A DNA stretch of 64,000 bases from Acetobacteraceae bacterium (GTDB lineage Bacteria > Pseudomonadota > Alphaproteobacteria > Acetobacterales > Acetobacteraceae): positions 809,501 through 873,500 of the forward strand of contig CP039459.1 in NCBI GenBank assembly GCA_004843165.1, in the 5' to 3' direction. The position numbers and the translations under genes are program-made. Shown here piece after piece: positions 10,001 to 18,793 of this stretch (position 1 is the stretch's first letter; each line of letters starts with the position of its first letter). Under the pieces are notes generated by a model. That model saw only the letters and a list, made by a program, of their open reading frames with translations, searched no databases and was not told the DNA's origin.

Positions 10001-11632
10001 GTTGCCCAAGGTGCCAAGCCCGGCGAGGGCGGTCAGCTTCCCGGCTATAAAGTCACCGAACTGATTGCCAAATTGCGCCATGCAACGCCCGGCGTGACGC
10101 TCATTTCACCACCGCCGCATCATGATATTTACTCGATTGAGGATCTTGCCCAGCTCATTTATGATTTAAAACAAATCAACCCAACGGCACTCGTGACCGT
10201 CAAAATGGTTTCCCGATCGGGGATCGGTACGATTGCCGCCGGCGTTGCCAAAGCCAAGGCAGACGGAATTTTGATCTCCGGCTATAATGGGGGGACTGGC
10301 GCAAGTCCGCTTTCCTCTATTCACCATGCCGGTCTGCCGTGGGAAATGGGACTGGCGGAAACGCATCAAATGCTCATGCTCAACCGCCTCCGCCACCGGA
10401 TGATTTTACGTGTGGATGGCGGTATCAAAACCGGTCGGGATATTGTCATTGCCGCCATGCTCGGAGCGGAAGAGTTCGGCATCGGCACCGCCTCCCTGAT
10501 TGCAATGGGATGCCTCATGGTGCGCCAGTGTCATTCCAATACCTGCCCTGTCGGGGTCTGTGTGCAAGATCCTGAACTTCGGAAAAAATTCGCCGGAAAA
10601 CCTGAAGACGTTATCAATCTCTTTACGCTCATTGCCGAAGATGTCCGGCATATTTTGGCAAAACTCGGTGTCAGGAGCCTTAAAGAGATTATCGGGCGTT
10701 CCGACCTGCTTTGCCAAGTTTCCAGAGGTGCTGAAGAGTTGGAAGACCTCGATCTCAATGCGCTTCTGGTACAGGCGGATGAAGACAACACTGCCCGCTA
10801 TTGCACCTTAGAGGGACGCAATGAGGTGCCGGACTCTCTCGATGCCCAGATCATTCAGGATGCGGCACCACTCTTTGAGCGTCAGGAAAAGCTCCACCTT
10901 CATTATCAAGTGCGGAACACCCATCGGGCGGTTGGAACAGCCATTTCCTCTAAAATGGTACGCCAGTTTGGCATGAAATCTTTGCAGGATGGCCATCTCA
11001 CCCTTTCTCTCAAAGGGACGGCCGGACAATCCTTGGGCGCTTTCGGCGTGAAGGGGTTAAAAATCCAAGTAGAGGGCGATGCCAACGATTATGTGGGCAA
11101 AGGCCTCTCCGGTGCCATCATTGCGCTCTATCCTGCAAGGCAGGGCCAACCTGCACAGTCAAAAAACAGCATTGCCGGCAATACGCTCCTCTATGGGGCG
11201 ACCTCCGGCTCTCTTTTTGCCGCCGGCCATGTCGGGGAGCGCTTTGCCGTACGCAATTCGGGTGCTACCGGCATTGTCGAAGGGTGCGGCTCAAATGCCT
11301 GTGAATATATGACGGGCGGTATTGCCGTGATTTTAGGCGAAACCGGCGATAATTTCGGGGCCGGTTTTACAGGAGGGGAAGCTTTTGTTCTCGACCGATC
11401 CGGATTGTTTGAATCACGCCTGAACCGTAACGGCCTCAACTGGCATAAAATTGAAAAAGAAAGTGCTGAGGAAACCAGTTTACGGAAGCTTGTAGAACGG
11501 CATCTGGCGGAAACCGGGAGCGCCTATGCCGAAAACCTGCTGCAAAATTGGGAAATGATCCTGCCGAAATTCTGGCATATTATCCCAAAAGATTATGAAG
11601 CCTATCTCCGCCAGCAAAGAGAAGCGCAATAA
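7064..11632 (+). CDS. gltB: Glutamate synthase large subunit
   Basis: The 1522-residue alpha subunit of glutamate synthase. Cys47 in DACGVG should become the N-terminal nucleophile of the glutaminase domain after removal of a 46-residue propeptide. Further features are HRGAVDADGKTGDGSG in the amidotransferase domain, the FMN-binding synthase domain with VKMVSRSGIGTIAAGVAKA and GYNGGTGASP, the 3Fe-4S cysteine motif around MGCLMVRQCHSNTCPVGVC, and a C-terminal glycine-rich beta-helix domain (GATSGSLFAAG, MTGGIAVILG). It forms the ammonia-assimilating complex with GltD encoded just upstream. The order gltD-gltB is the reverse of the enterobacterial operon. A strong hairpin follows the stop. Confidence 0.98.
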   Translation: MHPENAQNALSQNRLQTESEKAFIQTWQSNKAKLEAAHIQTETQDACGVGLIAALDGKPSRKVVLAGIEALSNIWHRGAVDADGKTGDGSGIHIEIPQDFFAEAIYKAGKSKIEGKIALGMVFLPRNDLDSQEHGRQIIETEILRFGYEIYGWRQVPINTAYIGEKANATRPEIEQIMIRNALGKTDADFERDLYIIRRRIEKAASKAQIDLYLCSLSCRSVIYKGMFLAENLVDFFPDLLDERFVSRFALYHQRYSTNTFPTWKLAQPFRRLAHNGEINTLSGNINLMQAQEVLFESPVLDPYIEDLKPVIQPAGSDTAVLDNVFELLTFAGREAPAAKNILIPAACGPDIAMAQSIRDYYLYCNAVMPPWDGPAAICGTDGRWMIAGLDRSGLRPLRYTITHTGLLIVGSESGIVRLKEEEIAQQRQLGPGETLAFDMENAQLYFPAEMQETLSQHYPFPEWLKKKQHLAPMMSDIIETAEMPEEELHRRKIAANMTYEQMEIILDPMMSKGIEALGSMGDDTPLQVLSNRYRGLPSYFRQRFSQVTNPPIDPLRETRVMSLATQLGRQCNILSDGAEHCSRFQLASPILSNGQYDRLKEICGEEAFTLDATFALSEGENGLKKGLQLLRTKAEAIVRAQQEKGKFAHLFLTTEHSAKERVSLPIILAIAAVHTHLMRQKLSSFASLNVRSACVLDTHSLAVCIGVGATTINPFMAEHAIAERVRQKIHPDLTLAQAVQNYLNAANKGLLKIMSKAGISLVSAYRGGYNFEAIGLSRALSAEFFPGMPSRLSGIGLHGIARHILKAHQTAWQSEVPPPLPAGGRFRQRPNGEEHALSGEVIRKLQKAVKANSFTLYQEYVAEVQSQKPIALRDLLDFKPKNTPISVDEVEGITSLRKRLIAPGISLGALSPEAHETLAIAMNRIGAKSDSGEGGEDPQRAIPRPNGDNPCSQIKQVASGRFGVTAEYLNNCREIEIKVAQGAKPGEGGQLPGYKVTELIAKLRHATPGVTLISPPPHHDIYSIEDLAQLIYDLKQINPTALVTVKMVSRSGIGTIAAGVAKAKADGILISGYNGGTGASPLSSIHHAGLPWEMGLAETHQMLMLNRLRHRMILRVDGGIKTGRDIVIAAMLGAEEFGIGTASLIAMGCLMVRQCHSNTCPVGVCVQDPELRKKFAGKPEDVINLFTLIAEDVRHILAKLGVRSLKEIIGRSDLLCQVSRGAEELEDLDLNALLVQADEDNTARYCTLEGRNEVPDSLDAQIIQDAAPLFERQEKLHLHYQVRNTHRAVGTAISSKMVRQFGMKSLQDGHLTLSLKGTAGQSLGAFGVKGLKIQVEGDANDYVGKGLSGAIIALYPARQGQPAQSKNSIAGNTLLYGATSGSLFAAGHVGERFAVRNSGATGIVEGCGSNACEYMTGGIAVILGETGDNFGAGFTGGEAFVLDRSGLFESRLNRNGLNWHKIEKESAEETSLRKLVERHLAETGSAYAENLLQNWEMILPKFWHIIPKDYEAYLRQQREAQ

Positions 11633-11647
11633 TATTGTTTGCAACGT

Positions 11648-11674
11648 AAAAAGGGTGCGCAAAGCACCCTTTTT
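11648..11674 (+). terminator. Rho-independent terminator of gltDB
   Basis: An 11-bp perfect stem (AAAAAGGGTGC / GCACCCTTTTT) closes a five-base loop 15 bp after the gltB stop. The A tract on one side and T tract on the other make it potentially bidirectional. Confidence 0.9.
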
Positions 11675-11737
11675 CACGCATAGAAAGCTTTACAAAATAA
11701 ATTCAAATAGAAATCAATTTATAGGTAGAAATAAGCC

Positions 11738-13387
11738 ATGACGAAAAAAAATAACAAAACGGCTTTAAGTCCCCTTCAAAAATGGATCGCATTCGTCAAT
11801 CAGTGTCATGAAAACATTCCAGAGAATGAAAAAGAGACGTGGCAGTTTTCCTATCGTGGGCATAGCCAAATTTACACTTCGGATAATCCCGAAAATCCTA
11901 TTTATAAATTAAATCCCTCTATTTTCCGTAAAGAAGATTATCTCCTCAAGGAACGGGAAATTATACGTGATTTACTTTCCCGAAAATCAGATATTTTTTT
12001 CAAAGATAAAACGACTTTTGAGCGTCTTATTCGGGCGCAACATTATGAATTACCGACACGCCTGCTCGATATTACTTTAAGCCCTCTTGTGGCGCTTTAT
12101 TTTGCCTGTGCGAACTGGAAAACAGGCGGTGTTGCGGATGAGACCAAAGAGGCAGAAATTTTTATCTTTCAACTGCCGAAAGATAAAATCAAATATTTTA
12201 ACAGCCATAGTGTAACGCTACGTGCCAACCTTGCTTTGCTCTCTGAAAGTGACCGGCGAGAATTACGGCGCTCTTTGCCTCCTTATCCGGAAAAGCTGGA
12301 AGCGCAAATAGAACATCCTATTTCTCTCAAAAATCTAACCTCTCTTGTTCAGAATGAATATCCGGGCTTTCGGCCGGAAATCCAGATCAAAGATTTACAC
12401 CTACCCGTTGCGGTTTATCCTCCGCAAAATAATGAACGGATCAAAGCCCAACATGGTGCCTTTATCCTCTTTGGATTAAATCAAACACTTTCTCCTGAAG
12501 AGATGGTTCAATCACTAGGCGGAAAGCTTTTTACTTATAAAATCAAAGCCGAAGAGAAGAAGCAAATTTTAGAAGAGTTAAAACGTTTTGAAATTCATCT
12601 CAGTACGATTTTACTTGGGGTCGAAGATACGGCACATTTTCTCCTTGACCAGCTTCGAAAAGAAAATGTGGAGAGCGAAGACGAGAAAAGATTTAAAGAA
12701 TATCTAAAACTTGCAGAAACTGGTGATAAAGAAGCACAATTTAATCTTGGCGTCATGTACTATCGTGGAGAAGGCTGTGAGCAAGATGTCTCCAAAGCAC
12801 GGGAATATTTTCAAAAAGCAGCAGATCAAGGGGATGCAGACGCCCAATGTAATCTTGGAATCATGTACCAAAATGGGGACGGCGGTGAACAAAATTTCAC
12901 AAAAGCACGGGAATATTTTGAAAAATCAGCCGATCAAGGAGATGCAAAAGCACAATTTAATCTTGGCCTCATGCACCAAAATGGAGATGACACTGAGCCA
13001 GACTTTTCCAAAGCACGGGAATATTTTGAAAAATCAGCCGATCAAGGAGATGCAAGAGCACAATCTAATCTTGGCATTATATATTTCGAGGAAAAAGATT
13101 TTACAAAAGCACGGGAATATTTCGAAAAATCAGCAGATCAAGGACATGCAGAAGCGCAATTTAATCTTGGCCTCATCTACTATAATGGAGATGGCGGTGA
13201 GCAAAATTTCACCAAAGGACGAGAGTATTTCCAGATGGCAGCCGAACAAGGTTTGAAAGAAGCCATTGAAGCCTTAAAAAAATTAGATGAATTGGAAGCA
13301 CAGGAAAAAGCGGACAAGCCAAGTCAAAAGGAAAAGAAAAAACCAAAGACCAATCCGGAAAAAGACGAAGAAGATAATCATCCTTAA
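11738..13387 (+). CDS. FRG-domain protein with C-terminal Sel1 repeats
   Basis: A 549-residue two-part protein. Residues about 25-120 match the FRG domain, with SYRGHSQIYT near the start and AQHYELPTRLLDITLSPLVAL, which carries the conserved His and RLLD. From about residue 320 there are six or so Sel1/TPR-like repeats of 36 residues (AQFNLGVMYYRGEG, AREYFEKSADQGD), followed by a lysine- and proline-rich tail. The repeats are almost identical at the DNA level, indicating recent unit duplication. FRG domains occur in phage-related and defence-associated proteins but their activity is poorly defined. The gene stands alone after the gltB terminator. It has no signal peptide, so it is probably cytoplasmic. 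Confidence 0.85.
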   Translation: MTKKNNKTALSPLQKWIAFVNQCHENIPENEKETWQFSYRGHSQIYTSDNPENPIYKLNPSIFRKEDYLLKEREIIRDLLSRKSDIFFKDKTTFERLIRAQHYELPTRLLDITLSPLVALYFACANWKTGGVADETKEAEIFIFQLPKDKIKYFNSHSVTLRANLALLSESDRRELRRSLPPYPEKLEAQIEHPISLKNLTSLVQNEYPGFRPEIQIKDLHLPVAVYPPQNNERIKAQHGAFILFGLNQTLSPEEMVQSLGGKLFTYKIKAEEKKQILEELKRFEIHLSTILLGVEDTAHFLLDQLRKENVESEDEKRFKEYLKLAETGDKEAQFNLGVMYYRGEGCEQDVSKAREYFQKAADQGDADAQCNLGIMYQNGDGGEQNFTKAREYFEKSADQGDAKAQFNLGLMHQNGDDTEPDFSKAREYFEKSADQGDARAQSNLGIIYFEEKDFTKAREYFEKSADQGHAEAQFNLGLIYYNGDGGEQNFTKGREYFQMAAEQGLKEAIEALKKLDELEAQEKADKPSQKEKKKPKTNPEKDEEDNHP

Positions 13388-13446
13388 AGAGCATCTCGGA
13401 TGGGCAAGTATTGGCAATTGTGACAATTCCCCTTTTAAAAGAGGGG

Positions 13447-14360
13447 TTATCCTTTCAAGATTGCCGAGATTTTCACGCTTTCTGTCGTGTTTTTTTTATG
13501 CCCTATTTTTTTGGCTTTAGGCACATTCTCCATGCCCATAGGCGGTGATGTTAGGAAGGCCGGGAAACTTTCCCGATGCAATATTTTATGACGCTTTAAA
13601 ATGCGGATCTGTTTTTGTGTCAAAGTCGGTTTCGGCGCTAAAACCCGATTTTTCTCTGCCTCTAAATAAGGGGAATGATAGGCTGGATTGGAAAGTTTAG
13701 AAATCACGGCCTGTCCCAGCGACGGCAAAAAATTATCCGGATTGAATTGAAGCTGATCCTCTGTTTCCGCCAGTGAAAAATCCTCAGAAACACCTGCTTT
13801 CTTGTTGGCCTTAATCTGTCCCGCTTTTTTAAGGCAGGCTTGAAAATTATTTGGCTGAATTTTTGTTTCCAATTTTTTGGCATGCGCTGTCAAAATGGCA
13901 TAAGCATGGCCGAGCTTAAATTCACAGGGACGGGCGATTTCAACCGTTTGATGGATTTGGGAATCAAGCGGATCTTTAAAAACAATAATCAGCGATTTTG
14001 AATAAAGCGCCGGCGGTACGATTGCTCCCCCCCCATGCCCTGCCCTAAGGAAGCCCCCAGATACCAGCCAAGAGCCATACCATTCAAACCAAAAACAACA
14101 CTGCCGAAGCTAAAGACACTCCCAACAGCCAATCCTGTAAGATCAGCACTCAAATAATGGTTATAGCTATTATCGACAGTGGCATGCGCCGGCATCAGGG
14201 CAATAATCTCCACAATCCGACTTTGTAGAGATCTGTCTAAATCATGCGCTGCAAAACTTGTCGGCTTTAGATTTTCAATGGGGTTTGTGCAGGCGGTTAG
14301 AAAACAGGATGAAAATAAAAATAATCCTGTAAAAATCCTGCTGATTTCAGGCTGTTACAT
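13447..14360 (-). pseudogene. Decayed lipoprotein gene: nonsense at codon 2 plus frameshift in a G8 tract
   Basis: On the minus strand an ATG at 14360, preceded by AAAGGAAA, is followed directly by TAA. The same frame then reads a lipoprotein-type signal ending FLTAC, with the Cys codon at 14291-14289, and a glycine-rich hydrophobic segment (LTGLAVGSVFSFGSVVFG). It stops near 13989. Shifting frame at the run of eight G (plus strand C, 14027-14034) continues smoothly into GAIVPPALYSKSL and the 148-residue frame ending at 13447. Repaired, the product would be about 304 residues. The codon-2 change is one base from AAA (Lys). The family was not recognised. Two separate lesions argue for a true pseudogene. 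Confidence 0.75.
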
Positions 14361-14574
14361 TCAAAAATTTCCTTTAAAACGGCAATTTTCCTGCCTGATA
14401 AAAAGATTTTGATTTAAACTCGCCCAAAAATTCTTAACAGAAACTTCTCCTCTTAGAAGAAAAAAACCGCTACAATTTTCAAAAAGGAAATTATCTAATA
14501 ATCATTATCTCTCTTTTACAGAGATAAAAGGGATAGAAAAAAGCTAAATCCTCAAAAGACCAAAGAAGACAATC

Positions 14575-15033
14575 ATGGAAAGTAATCCTTCGGAAATTTT
14601 AGAAAAAATAGGCTTATTGCTTCAAAAAAGCTATCAAACGGCGTTTGAAGCCTATGAAAAAGCGCTCAAAAGCAAAATTTTGGCAGAACGTGTCTATCAA
14701 CTTGATCAGGCGGACAAAATCCTTTCCAAAGCCTATTTACGTTTAGCGCAGGCAGGCATGAAAAAGCTTCCCCTTCGGGCGATAGAAGCAGATTTTGCAC
14801 CCAAAGCGGAAAAACTCAAGGAAACCATTGCGCATGCCCGCAAAATCGCTTTAAAAACCCTTGATAAAGCCCCCCTTAAAAAACTCTTTATCGAATCTTT
14901 TTCAAAGGATAGGAAAACATTTTCACAGCTTTGTCTGCTTTTTATTTCGGATAAAGTTCTGGAAGAGAAACTTCTCTCTTCTTTTGATGCTCAAGATGAA
15001 GTCGAATTTAAAGCGCTCTTAGAGAGATTATAA
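14575..15033 (+). CDS. Small helical protein of unknown function
   Basis: A 152-residue, lysine-rich protein, predicted mostly helical, with no signal peptide or membrane segment. The N-terminal 60 residues look like a microtubule-interacting-type or TPR-like helical hairpin (YQTAFEAYEKALKSK, YLRLAQAGMKK). The C-terminus (FDAQDEVEFKALLERL) resembles the end of the next gene product (YEKGDQGEFEAAVKEL), so the two genes appear to share a C-terminal module. They are 8 bp apart and probably form one transcript. Function unknown. Confidence 0.75.
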   Translation: MESNPSEILEKIGLLLQKSYQTAFEAYEKALKSKILAERVYQLDQADKILSKAYLRLAQAGMKKLPLRAIEADFAPKAEKLKETIAHARKIALKTLDKAPLKKLFIESFSKDRKTFSQLCLLFISDKVLEEKLLSSFDAQDEVEFKALLERL

Positions 15034-15041
15034 GGATTTTT

Positions 15042-15521
15042 ATGCCCCAGACGCCAAAAGAAATCTCCTTTCCTGCTCAGGAAATTGTCGAAAAAGGTCT
15101 TGCGGCGCTTCATGCGAACAATCCGCAGGATGCCCTGTACGCTTTCGAGCAGGCGGCCAAAGCGGATAATCCGAACGCCTATTATGAGCTTGCCAAGCTC
15201 TATTTTGAAAACCGCATCAATCTTGCCGGAATGGATGTGCAAGCACGTCTTTCCTTAGCCAAACAGCATTTGCAGAAATCCATCCTTGAGCTCAAATATT
15301 TCCCGGAAAAATTTCAAATTCTATTTAACAAAATCAATGAGGCTCTTTTAAGAGAAATCCTTAAAACATCTCTGCAACGCCCTTTTGAGCATCGGGATGT
15401 CAAGAGTTTCAACTCTATCCTGACTTTTTTAAAAGCAGATGATCGGACACGGACTAAATTTAACTTACTCTATGAAAAAGGCGATCAGGGTGAATTTGAG
15501 GCGGCCGTAAAGGAACTATAA
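15042..15521 (+). CDS. Small TPR/Sel1-like protein of unknown function
   Basis: The 159-residue product has one or two TPR/Sel1-like units near the N-terminus (ALHANNPQDALYAFEQAA, YYELAKLYFENRI) and a C-terminal helical module similar to that of the gene 8 bp upstream. There is no signal peptide. The two genes look like a small operon of related helical proteins. The 3' end overlaps the convergent HAD phosphatase gene by six bases. Function unknown. Confidence 0.75.
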   Translation: MPQTPKEISFPAQEIVEKGLAALHANNPQDALYAFEQAAKADNPNAYYELAKLYFENRINLAGMDVQARLSLAKQHLQKSILELKYFPEKFQILFNKINEALLREILKTSLQRPFEHRDVKSFNSILTFLKADDRTRTKFNLLYEKGDQGEFEAAVKEL

Positions 15522-16187
15522 TAAATGCAAGAGAATTTCTCTTAATTCCTTCACCGTTTCAGCAATATAATCCGCCCCCTCCCTTTTGAGGGTTACGGCA
15601 TCTTGTGCCCCCCATGTCACACCGATGGAAATCATCCCGGCCTGTTTGGCTAAGCCAATATCGGGCGTACTGTCTCCAACCATGACCGATTTTTGAAGGC
15701 TATGCTCAATTTCAGCGTCCGTCAGCGCCATCATAATATGCGCCATGTCCAAAATATCCCTTTCCGGCTTTGACGCACCGGCCAGATCTGCGCCTAGAAT
15801 AGCCTTGAAAAAAGGCTGAATTTTCAGCGCCTGGGTTTCATTTAAAACGCATTTGGTTGGTTTATTGGTCAGGATAGCCAAACGCTGCGCCTTTTGTGAA
15901 AACTCTTCGACAAGTTCACGCATTCCCGGAAAAAGGCAAATCTCATCGACCACCATTTCCGCATAATATTCCTCGACCAAATTACGAAAGACCAAAATCT
16001 CTTGGGAATCCGAAGGGTGATCAAGCAGGATTCCAAGAATTTGCAGTAATGGGAAACCCATGAGCGGCATGACTTCGGAGACTTTCGGCGGTGGTAAATC
16101 CCGCGCCATAAAGCTCAAACGTACGGCCTCAACCAAAGCAGGGCCTGTATCGGCCAGTGTGCCGTCAAAATCAAAATAAAGATGCAT
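15516..16187 (-). CDS. HAD-superfamily phosphatase, phosphoglycolate phosphatase-like
   Basis: A 223-residue HAD hydrolase. Motif I is DFDGTLADTGPAL with the nucleophilic Asp at residue 6 and the acid/base Asp at 8. Motif II is LAILTNKP, a lysine lies in ASKPERD, and motif IV is VMVGDSTPDIGLAKQAG. The helical cap between motifs I and II matches Gph-type phosphatases, which remove phosphate from 2-phosphoglycolate or small sugar phosphates. The exact substrate cannot be assigned. The N-terminus starts directly at the catalytic strand, which fixes the start. The gene is convergent with 15042-15521. Confidence 0.9.
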   Translation of the reverse strand: MHLYFDFDGTLADTGPALVEAVRLSFMARDLPPPKVSEVMPLMGFPLLQILGILLDHPSDSQEILVFRNLVEEYYAEMVVDEICLFPGMRELVEEFSQKAQRLAILTNKPTKCVLNETQALKIQPFFKAILGADLAGASKPERDILDMAHIMMALTDAEIEHSLQKSVMVGDSTPDIGLAKQAGMISIGVTWGAQDAVTLKREGADYIAETVKELREILLHLL

Positions 16188-16246
16188 GGAGAGGTTTCAT
16201 TTGTTCCAGAAAATTTGTTACAGGAAAGGCAAGAATAATAAGCATT

Positions 16247-16945
16247 TTAAGAGCGCTTTTCTTTCACGTTTAAAGACGTTTTTTGCTTCCCCTCTTCTGT
16301 GAAATTATTTGGGTCTAACCAACGTTCATATTCTTTTTTTATTTCCGGCCACTCTTTATCCAGCATTGAGAACCAAGCGGTATCACGGTTATTTCCACGA
16401 CTGACAATATGCTGTCGGAAAAGCCCCTCTTGTAAAAATCCAAAACGTTCTGCCGCCTTTTTAGAAGGTAAATTCAAATTGTCACATTTCCATTCAAACC
16501 GCCGATAACCCAGATCAAAGATGTAAGAAGCCGCTAGAAAAACGGCCTCTGTCGCACGATGTGTGCGAACCAAAGAACGCCCCCATAAAACAGCGCCAAT
16601 TTCAATCACACCATTATCCGTATCAATCCGCATCAGGGAAAAATAGCCCTCCGCTAAATGGGTTGTTTTATTCACAACAGCAAAATAAAGACGTTCTCTA
16701 CTGGTTTTCCACGTTTCAACCCAGCGTTTCATATCTTCAAAATCGAGCGGCGCCTCTGTCCCATGAAGATAATGAAAACGTGCCTCTTTATCGGCACCAT
16801 CGACTTCCTTATAAAGTGCTTCGGCGTGGCAATCCTCCAGAGGCTCTAAACGAACATAATTTCCTTCTAGGATTTCATGTTTTGGATAAGAAACACCTTT
16901 CCAGTGAGACAAATCCTGATCGTTCATTCTTTTTCTTCGAAACAT
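16247..16945 (-). CDS. GNAT-family N-acetyltransferase (RimJ/RimL type)
   Basis: A 232-residue protein with the RimJ/RimL-like GNAT layout: YVRLEPLEDCHAEALY in the first strand-helix unit, YFSLMRIDTDNGVIEIGAVLW in the central strands, and RRFEWKCDNLNLPSKKAAERFGFLQEG as the acetyl-CoA region and C-terminal strands. Relatives acetylate N-termini of ribosomal proteins or small amines; the substrate here is unknown. A second ATG seven codons in gives a shorter form. The lysine-rich tail of about 15 residues lies beyond the domain. No operon partner is evident. Confidence 0.88.
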   Translation of the reverse strand: MFRRKRMNDQDLSHWKGVSYPKHEILEGNYVRLEPLEDCHAEALYKEVDGADKEARFHYLHGTEAPLDFEDMKRWVETWKTSRERLYFAVVNKTTHLAEGYFSLMRIDTDNGVIEIGAVLWGRSLVRTHRATEAVFLAASYIFDLGYRRFEWKCDNLNLPSKKAAERFGFLQEGLFRQHIVSRGNNRDTAWFSMLDKEWPEIKKEYERWLDPNNFTEEGKQKTSLNVKEKRS

Positions 16946-16980
16946 TTTTTCTCTTTATTAAAAAATCAAACATAGCCCCC

Positions 16981-17508
16981 TTATAAGGGCGGTAATGCTT
17001 TTAAAATCTTATGCATATTGGCTTTGACATCTGCGGGGGGCGGTGCCGTTTCCGCCTCCATTTCAAGCTGAGAAATATAGGCAGAAATTGTGCGCTCAAT
17101 CCAGCGGAACTGGCTTAAGATGCTGTTCCAAGCCTCCAAACTTTGCCAAAAACCGGCCACGCATTTCTCTGCCAAAACCAGCTTCCCTTTTTTTCGATAT
17201 TCCTGCATTTCCCGAAAAATTTCCATAATTTCTCCGGCAAGGGCGCTGAGTTTTGTAATATCATTTTCACCGCCCGATTTTGGTTTCAGCGCCTCTGAAA
17301 ACAAGGCCAATAATCTCAAAAGCGTCTGACGTTTTTCCGCCCCAAATAATTCTGGATTTTTTTCAAAAGAAATCTCTTCAATCAGGCTTTGAGAAAGCGC
17401 TGTGACCGTTTTTAAATTTTCAAGAAGATAGGAAGGCAGAGGTAAAAAAAGGCTTTTTTTCCAATCCAAATAATCTCTTAAAGCCTGATTTCCTGCAATC
17501 CCTGACAT
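16981..17508 (-). CDS. Helical protein of unknown function, paired with membrane protein 17521-18069
   Basis: A 175-residue soluble, helix-rich protein without recognised family. It carries heptad-like stretches (VTALSQSLIEEISF, EIMEIFREMQEYRKK) and several Trp residues near the C-terminus (FWQSLEAWNSILSQFRWIERTI). The gene starts 12 bp after the stop of the membrane-protein gene 17521-18069, so the two are probably translated from one message. Its general character, helical with conserved Trp, recalls the unknown proteins at 59752-63432, but no clear motif is shared. Function unknown. Confidence 0.7.
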   Translation of the reverse strand: MSGIAGNQALRDYLDWKKSLFLPLPSYLLENLKTVTALSQSLIEEISFEKNPELFGAEKRQTLLRLLALFSEALKPKSGGENDITKLSALAGEIMEIFREMQEYRKKGKLVLAEKCVAGFWQSLEAWNSILSQFRWIERTISAYISQLEMEAETAPPPADVKANMHKILKALPPL

Positions 17509-17520
17509 TTTCCACCTTTT

Positions 17521-18069
17521 TTAGGAAAGCTGTGTGAGCTTTTCCACCAATGTTTTAACTTCCCGTGTTTGGAAAAAAATTTCAGGATTATCCATGCCAA
17601 TACGAGAATATTTATCCTCTTCGCCAATCAAAGCAATGAGCTGATCTAGATCTGTATTTTTTGGGAAAGAGGCTTTAAAAATCGGCCGAAGCTCAACAAG
17701 CTTATTAAAATTCCGTCTTGGAATAATGCCTGTCGTCCATTGTTTGGTTTCTGGATCAAGCAAAGGGAAATGAAGTGGATAAAAAAGTAATTCAAGCTTT
17801 CCTAAAATTTCCAGCTTTTCCTTTTTTTCTGCTCGCTGAAGCTCTATCGCTGCAAAACGATCTGCCCCCATCGCCACCAAAATAATGGCCCAGGTATTGG
17901 CAAAATCTGCTGACGTATCCGTAAGCCATTCCTGCGTATGTTTTACAAAAGGCGAAAAATCCTCACTCGGCGTCACAAATCCTGCCACAATCCCCGCAAG
18001 CGTCAATGAGGCAAATAAAAGCATTAAAACCAATAGAAAGCGGTCAAACCAGCTTAAAAAACGTATCAA
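17521..18069 (-). CDS. Single-pass membrane protein of unknown function
   Basis: The 182-residue product has a strong transmembrane segment at residues about 10-32 (LLVLMLLFASLTLAGIVAGF) and possibly a second, weaker one around 60-72 (WAIILVAMGADRFAAI). A soluble charged domain follows. It is the first gene of a two-gene minus-strand unit with 16981-17508. The upstream region to 18235 is shared with the divergent operon at 18236. No family was recognised. Confidence 0.72.
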   Translation of the reverse strand: MIRFLSWFDRFLLVLMLLFASLTLAGIVAGFVTPSEDFSPFVKHTQEWLTDTSADFANTWAIILVAMGADRFAAIELQRAEKKEKLEILGKLELLFYPLHFPLLDPETKQWTTGIIPRRNFNKLVELRPIFKASFPKNTDLDQLIALIGEEDKYSRIGMDNPEIFFQTREVKTLVEKLTQLS

Positions 18070-18235
18070 AAACTCTCTCGCAATCTAAAAAAACCTGCCC
18101 CCACCCTATCTATCATGCGTCTGTATATTCAAAAAGTCTAGAGGCAAGGGGTATGCGCTTCACCTAATAAAAATAAGTAAGCATTTTAAAATATTTTTCT
18201 TGTTTTGTAAGCATAAAAGCTTATAGATTTTAGAC

Positions 18236-18793
18236 ATGGTTCATTCATCAAATGCTCTTGCCGTCTCATCTGCAGCATTACGCGCCGATCAGGGGGCTTC
18301 GCCTTTTTCTTCAACCAAAAAATCCTCTGCTTATCAAAAGCGGAAAACTTCATTTAAAAAGGAAATTTCTCGCCTTCCTCGTAAGGCTTCACCTGCGACC
18401 TTACGCCGTCAACTCTTGGCACAAAAACAGCAGATGATTGCGCAATATCTCGAAAAAACTTTGCCGCAATCTTATCTTTTTCATGTTTTTGCCGCCCCAA
18501 GAAATTTTTTATCGGCACAGATTGCAAGCAAAAATGCTTATAAATTTACAGCGATTGGCTTTATCATTCAGCGGCCTGCGCCTTTGAGTGAAGTTTTTGT
18601 CTTTGTACGTCTGCCTGACAGTCAGGCCCCTCTCCCGGTTCTCAATGAAATTCGGCGTCTGAAAATCATGGGAAAAATCGTTCTTTCCGTTCTGGGGATT
18701 GAGGATTTAGCCTTTCACCTCCATTCGATCGGGATTGCCTTAAAAACACTTCCGAAAACACAGGAAAATCATGATTACAGGAGATCTTTATGA
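18236..18793 (+). CDS. Unknown basic protein, first gene of a replication/regulation-type operon
   Basis: A 185-residue protein. Its first 75 residues are Ser/Lys/Arg-rich and look disordered, and the rest forms a compact domain (LFHVFAAPRNFLSAQ, SEVFVFVRLPDSQAPLP). The family was not recognised. Its stop overlaps the ATG of the next gene in an ATGA, so translation is coupled to a winged-helix protein of phage-replication type. The basic N-terminus could bind nucleic acid, but this is only inference. Confidence 0.65.
   Translation: MVHSSNALAVSSAALRADQGASPFSSTKKSSAYQKRKTSFKKEISRLPRKASPATLRRQLLAQKQQMIAQYLEKTLPQSYLFHVFAAPRNFLSAQIASKNAYKFTAIGFIIQRPAPLSEVFVFVRLPDSQAPLPVLNEIRRLKIMGKIVLSVLGIEDLAFHLHSIGIALKTLPKTQENHDYRRSL

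Noticed and set aside
12711-13256. Open frame of 181 codons inside the FRG-Sel1 gene
   Set aside because: It is a shadow of the near-identical Sel1 repeats in another frame; its own periodicity merely mirrors them.
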